Origin: Monomorium pharaonis
Taxonomy: Eukaryota > Arthropoda > Insecta > Hymenoptera > Formicidae
DNA length: 64,000 nt
Assembly: GCF_013373865.1 (NCBI RefSeq)
Contig: NC_050468.1
Span: forward strand, 9,486,510-9,550,509
Direction: 5' to 3'
The notes under the pieces were generated by a model. It was not told the origin of the DNA and made no database searches. It worked only from the letters and a program-made list of their open reading frames with translations. The stretch's first letter is position 1, and every line of letters begins with the position of its first letter. The position numbers and the translations under genes were made by a program. Below are positions 24,201 through 36,219 of the stretch, in pieces.

Positions 24201-25268
24201 TTAGTCGTGCCGCTGATAAGATTCGGCCATAACTCTAATCACTTGTTTTTTGACGTTAGTCACAATCAGCGCAGCATCGTAAGCAGAGTAAACAACTCGA
24301 GATATTTCTGTTCTGTCTACCCACGCAAAGCATATAATTCGAGCGATAAAAATTACGCTGGATGACGATTTGTCTAAAAGGGATCCGTTGTGCCGTATAT
24401 AATGCAGCTCGAGTAGACCTTTGACCTTTGATGCTAAATTTAACAATGCCGCGATTATACGAAACGAGGAAATACGTAGCAACCAGATAATTTAAATGAA
24501 TTTTTAAGTAAGGCCTTGCATACACTTGGAATTCATTGCGGCGAACGTTAGTTATAAAATATTTTCTGCGCTGTTACGTCGTTTTATTCAAATAAATTGA
24601 CCGTATTAAAATAATTAAAATAATAAAAGGGCTTTCTCGTGAATAATTAACGAAATACTGGAGGTATATTCTTCAAAACATCGCGCGCAATGTATATCTA
24701 TAACATTGTTCGTTTTCTACGTCCAACGATCTCTCGATGCGCTTTTAAGCTATCGACTTCATTAGATAGATGCTTGACACAAGAGGAAATCGTGAGGATA
24801 CCGTAAACCGTCGAGGCGGCACTGCTGATATTATCAGTGCGAATCGGTCGTCCAAGAAACAAGATACTCGTTCTGGGGAAATGATAAATGATAACCATTA
24901 TATCACATACTTGCTTTTACTAATACAATATCTTGGCTAAATATTCTATCAAAATATTGACAAAATCCTTATTCAATCTTTATGTACGAAAAAATCGCCA
25001 TGATTAGAATATTTTCATGAAATTTTATAAAATTATTGGGAGAAGAGTGCATCATAAGTGAATATATACTTGAATAAATACTTGAATTATAACCACTCTG
25101 CAAGATTAACGAATTATAAGAAAGGATTTTATCGCGAGTTAAGAGAAAATATAGATTTGACACGTTCTGTAACTTTAATAAAAAATAAATAAATAAAAAT
25201 TTAACGTGTCCAAAAATCAAGTAATTATCGATCTGTTCTCGGAATACTGTTTTTAGACATCGATCGAG
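21224..25268. other. AT-rich noncoding stretch
   Basis: Mostly AT-rich, with modestly CpG-richer bits at 21.3-21.6, 22.2-22.5 and 23.1-23.6 kb. The ORFs are all under 110 codons, scattered over both strands, and none is recognisable. No long inverted repeat was noticed. Confidence 0.55.
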
Positions 25269-26750
25269 ATGGAATATCGGAACCAGTCGCAACTTCATAA
25301 AACTTTAAATTTAAACCGACTTGTCGAAGGACATTTTATAAAGGGACTAACCGGAAACGCCCACCTTTGCTCGAGAATTCCACTTCAGGAACAATGGACG
25401 TCGCTATTCATCTCTCTAAGGCAGACGTATGGCCGGAGTCTCTTCCGGTGGAAATTGGCGGAAGCTGAGAGTCACGTTCGAGCGGGGTTTTCTAAGATGT
25501 GTATACTGCAGGCAAGCGAAGAGGAGACCCTTTCTTCCTATTTCGTCTACCCTCTTTTCGTCCCTTAACCGACCTTTAGTGCCGCTCGTTCTCACCCTCG
25601 AGCTCACGAATAGATCCCCTCGAAAGACCAGGCTGATCGGGGAAACCCGCCTCGATAACATCGATGTCTTACGCTTTTCCTCCGAAGATTTACGCTTTCT
25701 TTGTCTCGAGAAGACATATCGGTTCTAAGAAAGATACCGCAGCAAGAAAATCACAAAATACTTTATGAGGAACTCTTATTTCTATTTCTCCTCTCCAATA
25801 ATTTCTCCTAAGCTTTTAACGCTTTCCGTGACAAAATTTTAAATCAATTTTAAATTAAAACTCCAGAAAATAAAATTTATCTATAATTAGTTAAAATTCT
25901 CATCTTTTCACTTGCTCCAAATTTATAGATTAATTTCTCAAATCCTGACATTTTCATTATCAAATAATTTTAACCAATATTTGAGTTTACGGTAAAGAAA
26001 TGTCGATTCCAAATTAAACATCGAGGATTATAGATTCTTTTATTTCACCTCTTTTTCCCATATCATTAAACGATACAATCAATCACATTGTATCGAAACT
26101 GAATGTACATTACGACATCCGAAGAAATGTTTTCCACTGGGATATTTTTTTTTTTACATCAGAATCGCCGTTGTGACGTTATTTCTGGTCGAATCGATAC
26201 CTCGACCCTCGGTATACTCAGACCACTCGTCCGGCGAGTTTCGCGAGCAACGCGAATGAAGGGAGGCCACCGTCGTTTGAATGGGAAGCCTCGGTGCTGC
26301 GCTACGGCCGCCGAGGGCGATCACTCACGGGGAATAAAAGCGAATAAAGAGGTATGGTGACGGGCTCGGGCCGAGGACGACGCCTCCGAGCGACGCCCGC
26401 GTGGCTTTTTATAGCGAGGCCGCGGATAACGACGGTCTTAACCACCACCGGGTCGTCCGTAAAATATTCAGGTAACGTCCTACCTCTATCGCACCTATTT
26501 TCGCCCCGGCACCGTTCTCGGAGAGCACGAGCGCGCCCCACTTCTCTTCCGGGAGAACTCGTTGAACTCGGGTCGGCTAACAGCCGCGCGTCTCACCATC
26601 GCGCTCGCTCGCGCCACCCGGCAGTAGGATAATTGGACGACCGAGTGACAATCTGACAGATGACAACCACGACACGATTGTAACCGGTCGACAGGCGGGA
26701 GCATTCCGATGAGAGACGACAACGAGAATGGCTCGAGTACACGCGCGGGG
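25269..26750. other. two CpG-richer patches, no supported exon
   Basis: GC-richer sequence at about 25.27-25.73 kb and 26.15-26.75 kb, separated by AT-rich DNA. Overlapping ORFs of 75-99 codons appear on both strands, as expected for GC-rich noncoding DNA. These could be distal regulatory elements or weak CpG-rich promoters. No core-promoter motif or splice site convinces. Confidence 0.4.
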
Positions 26751-28579
26751 AAAATTAATCTCTCAGCTTAGCTGGATCATCATCTCCCGCCGGTGCGTAC
26801 TTTAACGTACGAATCGTTATGAAAGCGGGGTAGACGCGAGAGATTGAGACTGTTAGCGATTTTGCTACGTAGCATTCAAACTGAATAATTGTGTAGCTAT
26901 AATGCAGAGAGAATGAAAAAATACAGATATTTTCACGCAGAAAAGAGAAACTTGAATTTTATTGATTGCGGTTTATTTTCTAGAAATAGTACCAATATGA
27001 TGTCTCTTTCTGTTTCTATCTCGATGCGTCTAATTCGATTTTGTCCATCTGTAATCTCATTAGAGCATTCGACTTAATGCAGGAATTGGTGATCGATCAT
27101 CATGTCGTCCGGGATAATTAATACAGAACACGTGTTCCACAATCCATAGCGGACAATGATTAAAGATGAGACGATTACTTGATCAATAATATTAGATTAC
27201 CGATATTCTCGATTTCATATTGATATAAATATATCATGGTATACACGGTATGTGTATGTGTGTTCAAGAAAAACAAAACTTTATAACATAAAACTATCTC
27301 TCATTAGAATTTTCTCTCGGTCAAATATTGAAAAGAAATATATATATATATTTTTAGCCAAACGATACACTGCAGACCAGAGGTTTGAAAACGTTTGCGA
27401 TTTTCTCACAAAAAGTTAAATATTTCAGGGAAAAAAGTAGAAAAGTTTTCAAATATTCAATTTAAAGAGCAAAACTAGAACTTTGTGCTTTCATATTATC
27501 TCTTTATGACGTTTATATTTTATTAATTAAAGTACGTAAAATTATGTAAAGTGGAAAATTGACATTTTTTTCAATATTCTTCTTTTACTTTATAGCGTTG
27601 CAGCTTGATGAAACATCCGTGCGGGCAAAATTTAACATAAAAATATTTTAAACTAGACCTTCTAAAAATTTTAAATGCTGTTTTAAAAAATTCATATAAT
27701 TTTCGCAATAAAGTCGAATTTTTAGAAACTTATTTTTTACAAAATGTTTTTTTAACTTTAAAGCTACAGTTTATGAAAAAACAAAAAGAGAAAAAAAATG
27801 TCTGTTATAATACACCATAATATAATGTAATGATTCTCACAACTTTAAAAAAATTGTTTTAAACTTTAATAGAAGGAGACTTAACTTTTTACACTTAACT
27901 CATAAAATGCGCGTTTCAATATGTGTGCAATTACTTTAAAACTTTACATAAAACACGTATTCAGCTAAAAATTTAACATATTTTATATTTTCATCCTGTT
28001 GATAGAGTTTTTTGTCTGCTTCTCATTAAAAGGTTTGTTCATTAAACTTCAGTAATGAGTAGAACTTCAAACTGTTATTAAATAAAGGTCATGTATCTCA
28101 TTATAGGTGTACACGTTTCATGGTGCCGATTGTGGAAGGGTAGTGCAAAGCGCTGCGTTCCAATTTCGTGCTCTTATTGCTGTTAATAGACATAAATAAA
28201 CAGTTATTTAGACACGTTGGACAACGTGCCACCGTCGAACCCGCAGAGCACTCTTCATTCTGGCAAGTCATTAACGGGGAAGACCGTAATTACTGATGGC
28301 AAAAGGCCACTCTGCCGCAAAATTACTAGCTTGTCCAAATCTTGGCTATCCGATTGCAGCGTTTACATTATCGCGACATATAATTGATTTAATTACGAAC
28401 AACCATGGATATCAATAGTCACCGATACGCAAACTGTAATTTTGCTCTCGCGAGTCTTGGCAAGTAAAAAAAAAAGAAAAAAGAACTGCGACATTTAAAA
28501 TTAAGCAATCTTTTCCTGTTTTTAATTTATCTTTTTCTTTTTCCTGATTATCTACATCGTACATACTTGTCTGCATTAA
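26751..28579. other. AT-rich noncoding stretch
   Basis: Strongly AT-rich, with a short TA run near 27,340 and many A/T homopolymers. There is almost no ORF, the only one being 62 codons. Nothing supported. Confidence 0.65.
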
Positions 28580-28697
28580 AATTTTACCATTGTCATTCTT
28601 GCTTTAAATTAGAATTTCTGACAAAAGATAATTAAAAACCTATCATTGTCTTTCTTGCTGTTTAAATTGAATTTCTGACATAAGGCAATTTTTAATT
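28580..28697. repeat. ~60-bp tandem duplication
   Basis: Two adjacent units of about 58-60 bp. Both carry the order CATTGTC, TTCTTGCT, TTTAAATT, GAATTTCTGACA followed by A-rich sequence. Several substitutions and small indels show that the duplication is not recent. No coding potential. Confidence 0.75.
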
Positions 28698-29459
28698 AAT
28701 ATAATATCACGATTATTCCTTTACATTTTGAAAATAGAAATCGCGTTTACATATTTTTTTATTTTTATATCGAACGCTGATACAAGTGATAAGTTGCAAA
28801 TTAATTTGATAACTCCAGCACGAAATGGTACTGCCAATAATCTGTACGGTCGAATAAAATGCGACGAATAATGACATTGAATTTTGTCTTATCATATTTT
28901 TGGTTTCGAAGCGTACATCACGATTCTTTTTATTCACGAAAGCAATGATTTTCGCACGTGGCCCCATATTTTGTGAAAAGATATGAATTATAATGTGCGA
29001 TATATGGTTTATTTTCTGCAATAATGATATGATTTGAAAATAGAAATTTTCTAGTTTGAATCTTTTCAGTCATTCAAATTTCGCAATATTAATTTTTTTA
29101 ATACAATTTTGATATAACGATTTGGTGCAGAGATTTGGTCTATTGATTATAGATAGAAATAAAAGTACCGATAGCTCTACACTCATTGTATGAATTTTCA
29201 GCGATCTCTTTTTCGCAGCGACTAAAAAGTGACAATTTTTGAATTATATCATTTGTGTTGTAGCAAATAAATGTCACATTTGAACGAACACGTGCGAGAC
29301 TGTCGTAAGTTACTAATACAATCATTCAATATATCTGTAAACTTGATTTCTCAGTATTATACAATGCATTTATAAAGCTTTAAACAACGTTCAATGATCT
29401 TAAATAATCGACACACGTTCCTGATGTATTGCTGGCGAATAAGATGTTTCTACAGATAC
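28698..29459. other. AT-rich noncoding stretch
   Basis: AT-rich DNA with one 102-codon minus ORF that has no recognisable features. Nothing supported. Confidence 0.55.
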
Positions 29460-30060
29460 AAATATGCAAATATCGCGGTGTCTCCCTCACGACGCTCGCA
29501 TTTCTCTGCGGGATCGCGCACGCAGTGTTGAAGCGGCTCGTTCTGACGAAGCGTATCGAGATGTAACGGCGCAGAAGTTATCGCGAACGTGCGGAACCTG
29601 CATGTCACGCTGGCATGCGGTTCTCGGGCGTTCGAGAACCGCGTTGCTTATAACCAGCCGCGACGAGGATGACGCTTTACACGAGCGGCGCACTCGTAAC
29701 GCTGCCACGCAAGCTGCACACGCCGTATACGCCGTCGTCGTCGTCGTCGTATGTAACGCGCGTACATACGAAAACGGCGTGACGAATGTGCATACGCGGG
29801 AGTCCTGGTATATCTCGCGTGTGTCCACGCTTGTGTGATTCTCCTGCACGCGACGCGACATGTGTGCATCGTGCAAAACCGATGCAACGATGTGTATGCG
29901 CGCGCGCATCTGCCAAGACGGCGTACCTACGTACACGCGCCTGCAATGCAAATCTCCGTGATTACTTGTGCGGTTTACAATCGCCGACGAGATGTGCGTA
30001 CGGCCGAAGATCGCGTAGACGATGTAACCGATCGCCGTGAAGAATAATACGCACGGTTCC
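29460..30060. other. CpG-rich island with (GTC)n and a small hairpin
   Basis: About 600 bp of CpG-rich DNA in AT-rich surroundings. It contains a GTC/GCC trinucleotide run (29,732-29,750) and a perfect 10-bp hairpin, GCGGTTCTCG with a 6-nt loop, at 29,617-29,642. ORFs of 70-154 codons are open in almost every frame on both strands, Arg- or Cys-rich and overlapping. This reflects scarcity of stop codons and not a gene. It is a candidate regulatory CpG island or promoter of an unrecognised transcript. Confidence 0.45.
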
Positions 30061-30884
30061 GTCCCTCATTCCTCCCACAGCGAATCTTAACGGCCGAGTC
30101 AAGTGTGAAGTTATTAATAGCCTCCGAAGTATAACTGATAATAATTTTTACGAATTACCGAGGAATATAAATCGTCCGGTATATAGCGTTCTCAATGTCG
30201 CGTCGTAATTTTACTTGCATACGCAGCTTAATTCTTTATTTTTTTTTCTTTTTCATTATCTTACCACGATCTTCGATGAAAATCGCCGATCATGATTCGC
30301 TGTAACTATTACGAACGAACCGGATTGATATGACATATACCTGTGCAACGAATAAACGTGCGCGGAACGATAAAATCAGGGAACGTCGCTGGACTTTCTC
30401 TAATGATATGGACGGAGTAATAAATAAATTATTCATTTATATCGGAGGCCTCATAATTGGTACGATTGGCCGGCAAAGGAAAGAATTAACGCAATAACGA
30501 TATTAGCGGATACAGATAAATAATAATTGGCATAAATTGGATAAATAATAAATGTCAAAGTAATGATACTATAGCTAACAAGCATACTTTCTGTATTCAG
30601 TATTGCTACAAAGAAAATATTATATAGCTATAAACATGATTTTGAAATTAATCAAATAAGCAATAACGAGACAAAATTTCTCGATCCTCTTCGTTCATTT
30701 ACCGTGTAATAGTATGATTACATTCATGTATAATTTAATAATTATAAGAGAATACTCTTAGTTTCTTACGTAAAACATATGAGTAACAGAAATGTCGAAT
30801 CTATTCCATGAATATAATTAGTCACAAAACTAATTGTCCAAATACAGGATACTAATTCTCTAAATTACGATCATCTAAAAATCA
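30061..30884. other. AT-rich noncoding stretch
   Basis: No ORF. The sequence at 30,826-30,846 (AACTAATTGTCCAAATACAGG) resembles the outer end of the inverted-repeat family at 13.2 and 31.4 kb, but weakly. Confidence 0.5.
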
Positions 30885-31081
30885 CTGAAACCAGTGAAAA
30901 TTGCACTGATTTCAGTGATATACTTATAACTTGTCAATTAGTGGAATAAATACACTGATCTTTCAATGATTATACACTAATTCTGATGTATGAAAGTCAC
31001 TAAAAGTCAGTGAATATTTATTAATTATCACAGTTATAAGTATACTACTGCAAATCAGTGCAAATACACTGATTGCAATTT
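30885..31081. mobile_element. CAGTG/CACTG-rich inverted-repeat element (MITE-like)
   Basis: The left arm at about 30,888-30,932 and the right arm at about 31,031-31,078 are imperfect inverted repeats. TTGCACTGATTT and ATACTTATAACT on the left pair with AGTTATAAGTAT and AAATCAGTGCAA on the right. The short motifs CACTGA and TCAGTG recur across the element. At about 200 bp with no ORF it fits a non-autonomous foldback or MITE. The target duplication was not identified. Confidence 0.6.
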
Positions 31082-31283
31082 AGAGAGAAGAGTGTCACAA
31101 ATACACAAAATATTGGAATTTTTTAAGGAAAACTCGATTTGAAAACGAGTGAACGAGTGAATGAAATGAAAACATCTTGTTGTATTTGATTCGTAGCATT
31201 AAATAAACTCTACATCCTGCGTATCAATTCCGTAAATATAGACATTTTGTCTATTTAATATTATTCCGCTATACAGTTTTATC

Positions 31284-31288
<5 letters not shown>

Positions 31289-31336
<48 letters not shown>
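31289..31336. repeat. (CA)n microsatellite
   Basis: About 24 uninterrupted CA units. It lies just left of the inverted-repeat element at 31.4 kb and may have expanded at or near its border. Confidence 0.95.
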
Positions 31337-31337
<1 letters not shown>

Positions 31338-31378
31338 TTGCAGACTTGAGTAAAAAAATTAAAATAAAAGGTAAAATA

Positions 31379-31620
31379 ATATTGGCGCTCTGCTGCAATT
31401 TTATTTAGATACATCTTTCTATCTGACTTTATTAACCACACAAGCCATTGAATCTTTTCAGATTGAATATAAATATGCTTCTGATGGAAATGTATCACTG
31501 ACAAGAGTTTTTATTTCTAATCGAGTATTTCTTGAAAATTATGACATTTGATAAATTTGTAGCATAAAGTAAAGCGCCAATATCCCGTGTGCCTGGACAA
31601 TTAGTTTCGCGACTGTACGT
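31379..31620. mobile_element. degenerate inverted-repeat element, copy 2
   Basis: A perfect 11-bp inverted repeat, ATATTGGCGCT at 31,379-31,389 and AGCGCCAATAT at 31,573-31,583, brackets about 205 bp. The interior and right flank (31,460-31,620) align with 13,290-13,450. They include the shared ATAAAGTA block and the TTCG-x-x-ACTGTA end preceded by GGACAATTA. The two copies are 18 kb apart and well diverged, so this is an old dispersed family rather than a local duplication. Confidence 0.55.
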
Positions 31621-32016
31621 ATTGGGATGTAATGCGCAATAATAATTACAGGCGACATCACATTTGTAAACGTGACGGTCGGAGATTTCGAAGAAAACAA
31701 GCTGGATAAGCTACGAATATTTCGATGTTTACTCATACATCGTAGCCCCTCCTTCGCGGCGCGGAATCTTACGTGACGAAACAATCGCGATAAATCACGA
31801 TCGCCGTATCGAAGTTTAATATTTTCTCCTTATCCCCCCCGCCCGGCGCCTGCCCACCTAATCACGAAATTATATCTGACAGCTCGTATGAGTTAATCCG
31901 GCCATTGAGATACACTCGCGCGCTTCTCAGAAAAACAGATCAACAAGAAAACGCCGCAGTAGCGGGCCGCCGATTTGCGTCATGTGCGCGATGCGCGACA
32001 ATCGCGCAGAGGGAAG

Positions 32017-32072
<56 letters not shown>

Positions 32073-32798
32073 CCGCGAGATCGCGCGACCCTGAACGTTT
32101 TGCCGACACGTGCTCTCACATATGTCAAACGACGAAATTCGGAGCGACGACACGCTCAGCTGACGTACAGCATTATTACTTCTTCATACGTGGACGTCAC
32201 AGCAGAATATGTGTTCTTTTATTCCTCTAAACAAGAAAAAAGAAGAAAAACTTATCTGTCGCGTGATTTTTCTCGCCGCATTTGCGCCGACTTGCCTAAC
32301 AGCTGTCGAGTGCATCGCGAATTTCTCAGTAATAAAGATTGTTATCGCCACAGTATTAATGCGTTAACAAAAAAGGCCGTATCGTACACTTCCAGATGTT
32401 AACGAATGGAAAATGAAATTAATGAAAGGTATTAACGAAATGGAGTATGAAGAAATTCATATCGGATTCTATGAAAACTTCGTGGTAAAGCGGAAAGTCA
32501 ATAATCGGACGGTAAAATATCTGTGAGGCTTTATTTCTGTTTCATTTACCGTTACGGCTCGTTACTATTTTTATTAATTGTCTTTATCACACATGTATAC
32601 ACACATCGATTTTGTGTAGAAATGAATGAGCTTATCCAGGTCACGAAGGCGCTCGATTTGTCGCAGACAAATGCGTAAACGGGGAACGAAAGTGGAAATA
32701 ATAGTAGCAGATATATACGAAAGCGGTGACAAACAGAAGGCGAGATATTCGATGAGGATCATTTATTTACTCAGCCTGAAGACTATCGCGCGAGCATC
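31621..32798. other. noncoding stretch with (GA)n
   Basis: Moderately CpG-rich at 31.75-32.3 kb. A 165-codon plus ORF and its antisense shadows run through the (GA)n array and read as Glu-Arg or Ser-Leu repeats, so they are rejected as genes. The rest is AT-rich with nothing supported. Confidence 0.55.
32017..32070. repeat. (GA)n microsatellite
   Basis: About 27 GA units with one interruption near the left end. GA arrays are potential GAGA-factor sites in insects, but this is not evidence of function. Confidence 0.95.
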
Positions 32799-32936
32799 TT
32801 AAACTGAATTCAGACCGAACGAGCGAGCGCGAACAAACGCGAATGAACAACTTGCTTGAATGAGTACGCACTCATTGGAACAAGTTGTTCATTCGTGTTT
32901 GCTCGCATTCGTTTGTCTGGTCTGAATCCGGGTTAA
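32799..32936. mobile_element. near-complete palindrome flanked by TTAA
   Basis: Positions 32,811-32,865 (55 bp) and 32,870-32,924 are inverted repeats with about 10 mismatches around a 4-nt loop (ACGC). A further imperfect 8-bp outer extension pairs on each side. The element is bounded by TTAA at 32,799-32,802 and 32,933-32,936, as expected for a TTAA target duplication (piggyBac-type). Three-base TAA, as used by PIF/Harbinger, is also possible. About 130 bp, noncoding, able to fold end to end into one hairpin. Confidence 0.75.
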
Positions 32937-35327
32937 GAGGCCTTTCCACGCCAATCGGGAGACAATACTCGCAAATATCCACACGCATTCGATACTTTTA
33001 AATCAGTATTTAGAACGCGCATCTGTAAAGATGTTGGTACACTTTTTCATTCTACCTTCATCAGACGTAAAAACAAGAGTAAAATGACAAAAAAAGCTGA
33101 CATTTGTGTAAGAGCATTCTTAAATCTTACGTCGCAAGTTTAACGTGGGGCTTTTCTTTCATTCAGAAAAATAGATTTTAATGAACACAGATTATTTCCA
33201 TAGAGGCGTCAATAAGGCGACAAGTTAACAAATCCTACAGATAAGGGAAAAAAGAACGAGCTCGTCTTAATCAATCATTGTTTTGCGGATACTGTGCCGG
33301 AACGGAGGGGCATCGATTCGATGTCGGCAGTGAGAAGTTACGCGCCGAGGCGGTTTACTTTAGATAAGATTACAGGCTCATTGTTGTTTATGTGTCATCA
33401 TTGTAACTACATGACAGGAGTATGTAGGATCGTGACACCATGATTCGCTCGTTCATGAGGTTATTAAGTGTAACTCGATACATTCTACACTCGTGATAAA
33501 AGCCTGCTTAGATATTTATTCCATTAATTATCACGAGACTGTAAAGATTGCTTACTATTTTTAAACAGGAATTATATAAAAATATGTCATTAATTGTTCT
33601 TTCCTATCTCGCGAATATAATCGCATAAAGTTTTTGCTATGTATAAAGTGTATTTCTTCTTTTTCGATTGCATTTTGACCACAAAAATGGTATCTAATAT
33701 AAGTACAAAGGATAATCGTTGCTAAATATGAAAATAATTTTTATCTTTCAAATACTATCATCCGCTTTTTGCATTTATGGAAAATTTTATTTTTTTACAT
33801 TTGCAAAGTTGCACAAACTTTAATTTGTTAAATTTCAAGCTACCGAAATATTTCACATTTATTATTTTACGATATAATAAAATCATCAAATGCCACTAAA
33901 TGATGAAGTCTATATCATAAAACATGTGATAAATTCTATTGTGTTAATTTTGCATGTCCATCCTCATATAAATCGATAGATAATCACATATTCCAATATC
34001 AAATATTGATTTCAATTTATTCTAGTTCATCTACTCTTTAAGCCGAATAGAAACCATTATATATTTATCCCAAAATATTTTTAACTTAATCTACATACAC
34101 TTTGCACACATATATGTTATGATTTTCAGCTTTGTTACCTAAATTTAAAATAAACTTATGTATATAGCAACGAAGAATTATAAACTATGTTGATAATAAA
34201 CTATATTGAACTATAAAAAATATATAAATATTTAATTATCAATTGACTAATATAGTCAATACATAAAGAAATAATCATTGATGTAATTATTAATAACGAT
34301 TGATTTTATAAATAATAAATGGAATAATGAGTAGAACTCCGTGGAAGAACTCCATGGTTTAATTTCCTTATTTTTTTCTTTTTATGACACTTACACTTCA
34401 CGATACTTATTTACGAAAATATTAACTAAACATTATAAATTTACTCTGGAGGAAGTCATCTTATACTTTTCTCGCACTGACAAAAAAGTTTGTAATAATA
34501 ATAATCAGATAAATTCCATTTACATTTCATCAAACATTTAATTAAAATTTTTTACAAAAGCTAGATAATCATCTAAATTTGATTATTATTACCAACACTT
34601 TTTTTAGTTCGTATTAATAATTAAAATAATATATTATAGTGTATAATATATTATACTGTATGTTAACAAGCTACATAGTATAGGCTATATAGTAAATAAG
34701 CGATTAATAAAAAATTGCGACTTTTTGTTTTTTGAATGACCCAATGTTTTGTGTCGCATTTAGCGTTATTAATCCGAAAACAAGCCAAAAAAACAAGCGA
34801 AAATTAACCAAATTATCATAAAAAATTCATCACAATGCCGAAATATATATGTATATTATATATATTCCACGTGTAATTATCGTTTCGTAAATAAGAAAAT
34901 AGTCACTTATCAGCCTCATCATCTCGATTCCCATTTCTTACTTTAAATGAATAAATTACGCAAGATGTTTTTTTTCTGATAAGTGACCGTAGCGCCTCAA
35001 TATGTTTATGAGTCATTCACACAAGAGTCAATTGACGTATGTTGTAATAATTATAATAATTACAAGCTAATTACAGGGAACGATAGCGTTTGATGTGTCT
35101 CTAAAAATTACGATCGCGTTTCGAAGAATAATACGACAAACGGCTCGCGCGCTATCTGTCAACTAGAATCTCGTCTCACGAATAATAATAATGTGATTGT
35201 CACGTTTTCTAATTAATATTTTTTGTTACTTATTTGTTGCTAAAAAATTGTTAAAGAAAAAAATTAGTTGCTCTGTAAGTTTTTTTAAAAAACAATGCTG
35301 AAGAAAGATTAAGTTAGCGGTATATAT
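32937..35327. other. AT-rich noncoding stretch
   Basis: Very AT-rich, especially from 33.5 kb onward. Palindromic TAATATATTATA sequences occur near 34,628-34,660. Only one ORF exceeds 60 codons and it is not recognisable. No gene supported. Confidence 0.65.
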
Positions 35328-35339
35328 ATAATTTTGCCG

Positions 35340-35385
<46 letters not shown>

Positions 35386-35408
35386 TATATATAAAACGGC
35401 AAAATTAT
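35328..35408. repeat. (TA)n array inside 14-bp inverted arms
   Basis: A (TA)22 run at 35,341-35,384 is bracketed by perfect 14-bp inverted repeats, ATAATTTTGCCGTT at 35,328-35,341 and its complement at 35,395-35,408. TA runs are self-complementary, so the full 81 bp can form one cruciform or hairpin. It may be a palindromic MITE whose centre expanded, or a chance arrangement. Confidence 0.8.
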
Positions 35409-36219
35409 ATTTAATAATATGAGAATTTATTACTATTGTTGCTCTTAAAATATCCCAAAAATTGTTCCCAAAATTAATATAAACAACAAAAAACCGTACA
35501 ACCTGCAAAATTATAAGAATAAATTACAAGAAAAAAATTGTTGATTGTTTGAATTTGATACTGAGATATTGTATGATTTTATTACTTTTAAAATACTGAG
35601 ATATCGTTTGAATTTGATTCTGACAAAAATGTGATTTTTATGAAACAAATTTTTAATTATTAATATATGTTTTAAATAAATTATAAGATAAAATAAAATA
35701 TAAATTTTGACTTTTTTTCCACACATATAATTTGTTTTTGCTTTACTCGTATTTTTGCAGATTAAAATCTGTGACGTTTATCCGAGAAATAAAAAAATTT
35801 AATTCCTTTTTTACGAAAAAGATACTCATATAAAATTATTACCTTTTGCGAATTGCACATTCCGTAAGAAACCGCGTGAAGAAAGTGAAATAAAGAGTTT
35901 TTGTTTTTTTTTAATAGCATAAAAAAGTGAAATACAATTGTCACAACGAATATAACGATTAATTTCTGAAATTTACTAAAATCGTGTACTTGAAAGAAAT
36001 AATAATAAAAAAATCAATTCTAATTTTCTAATTATACAAAATTAGAAAAAGTAGACTTTAACTATAAAACTAATAAATTTTGATATTTGCATAAACAAAT
36101 TCTGAATGCAAAATTTAAATCATATCATTGGCTTCGATTATTTATAACTTGAAAATTATTCTGGCCTCGACACCTTCAAATTGGGATTTCAGACTCTAAT
36201 TAATTTCTAGAATACGCTA
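35409..36219. other. AT-rich noncoding stretch
   Basis: Very AT-rich with homopolymer runs and only short ORFs (60-71 codons, minus strand) rich in Ile, Phe and Lys. Nothing supported. Confidence 0.65.
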
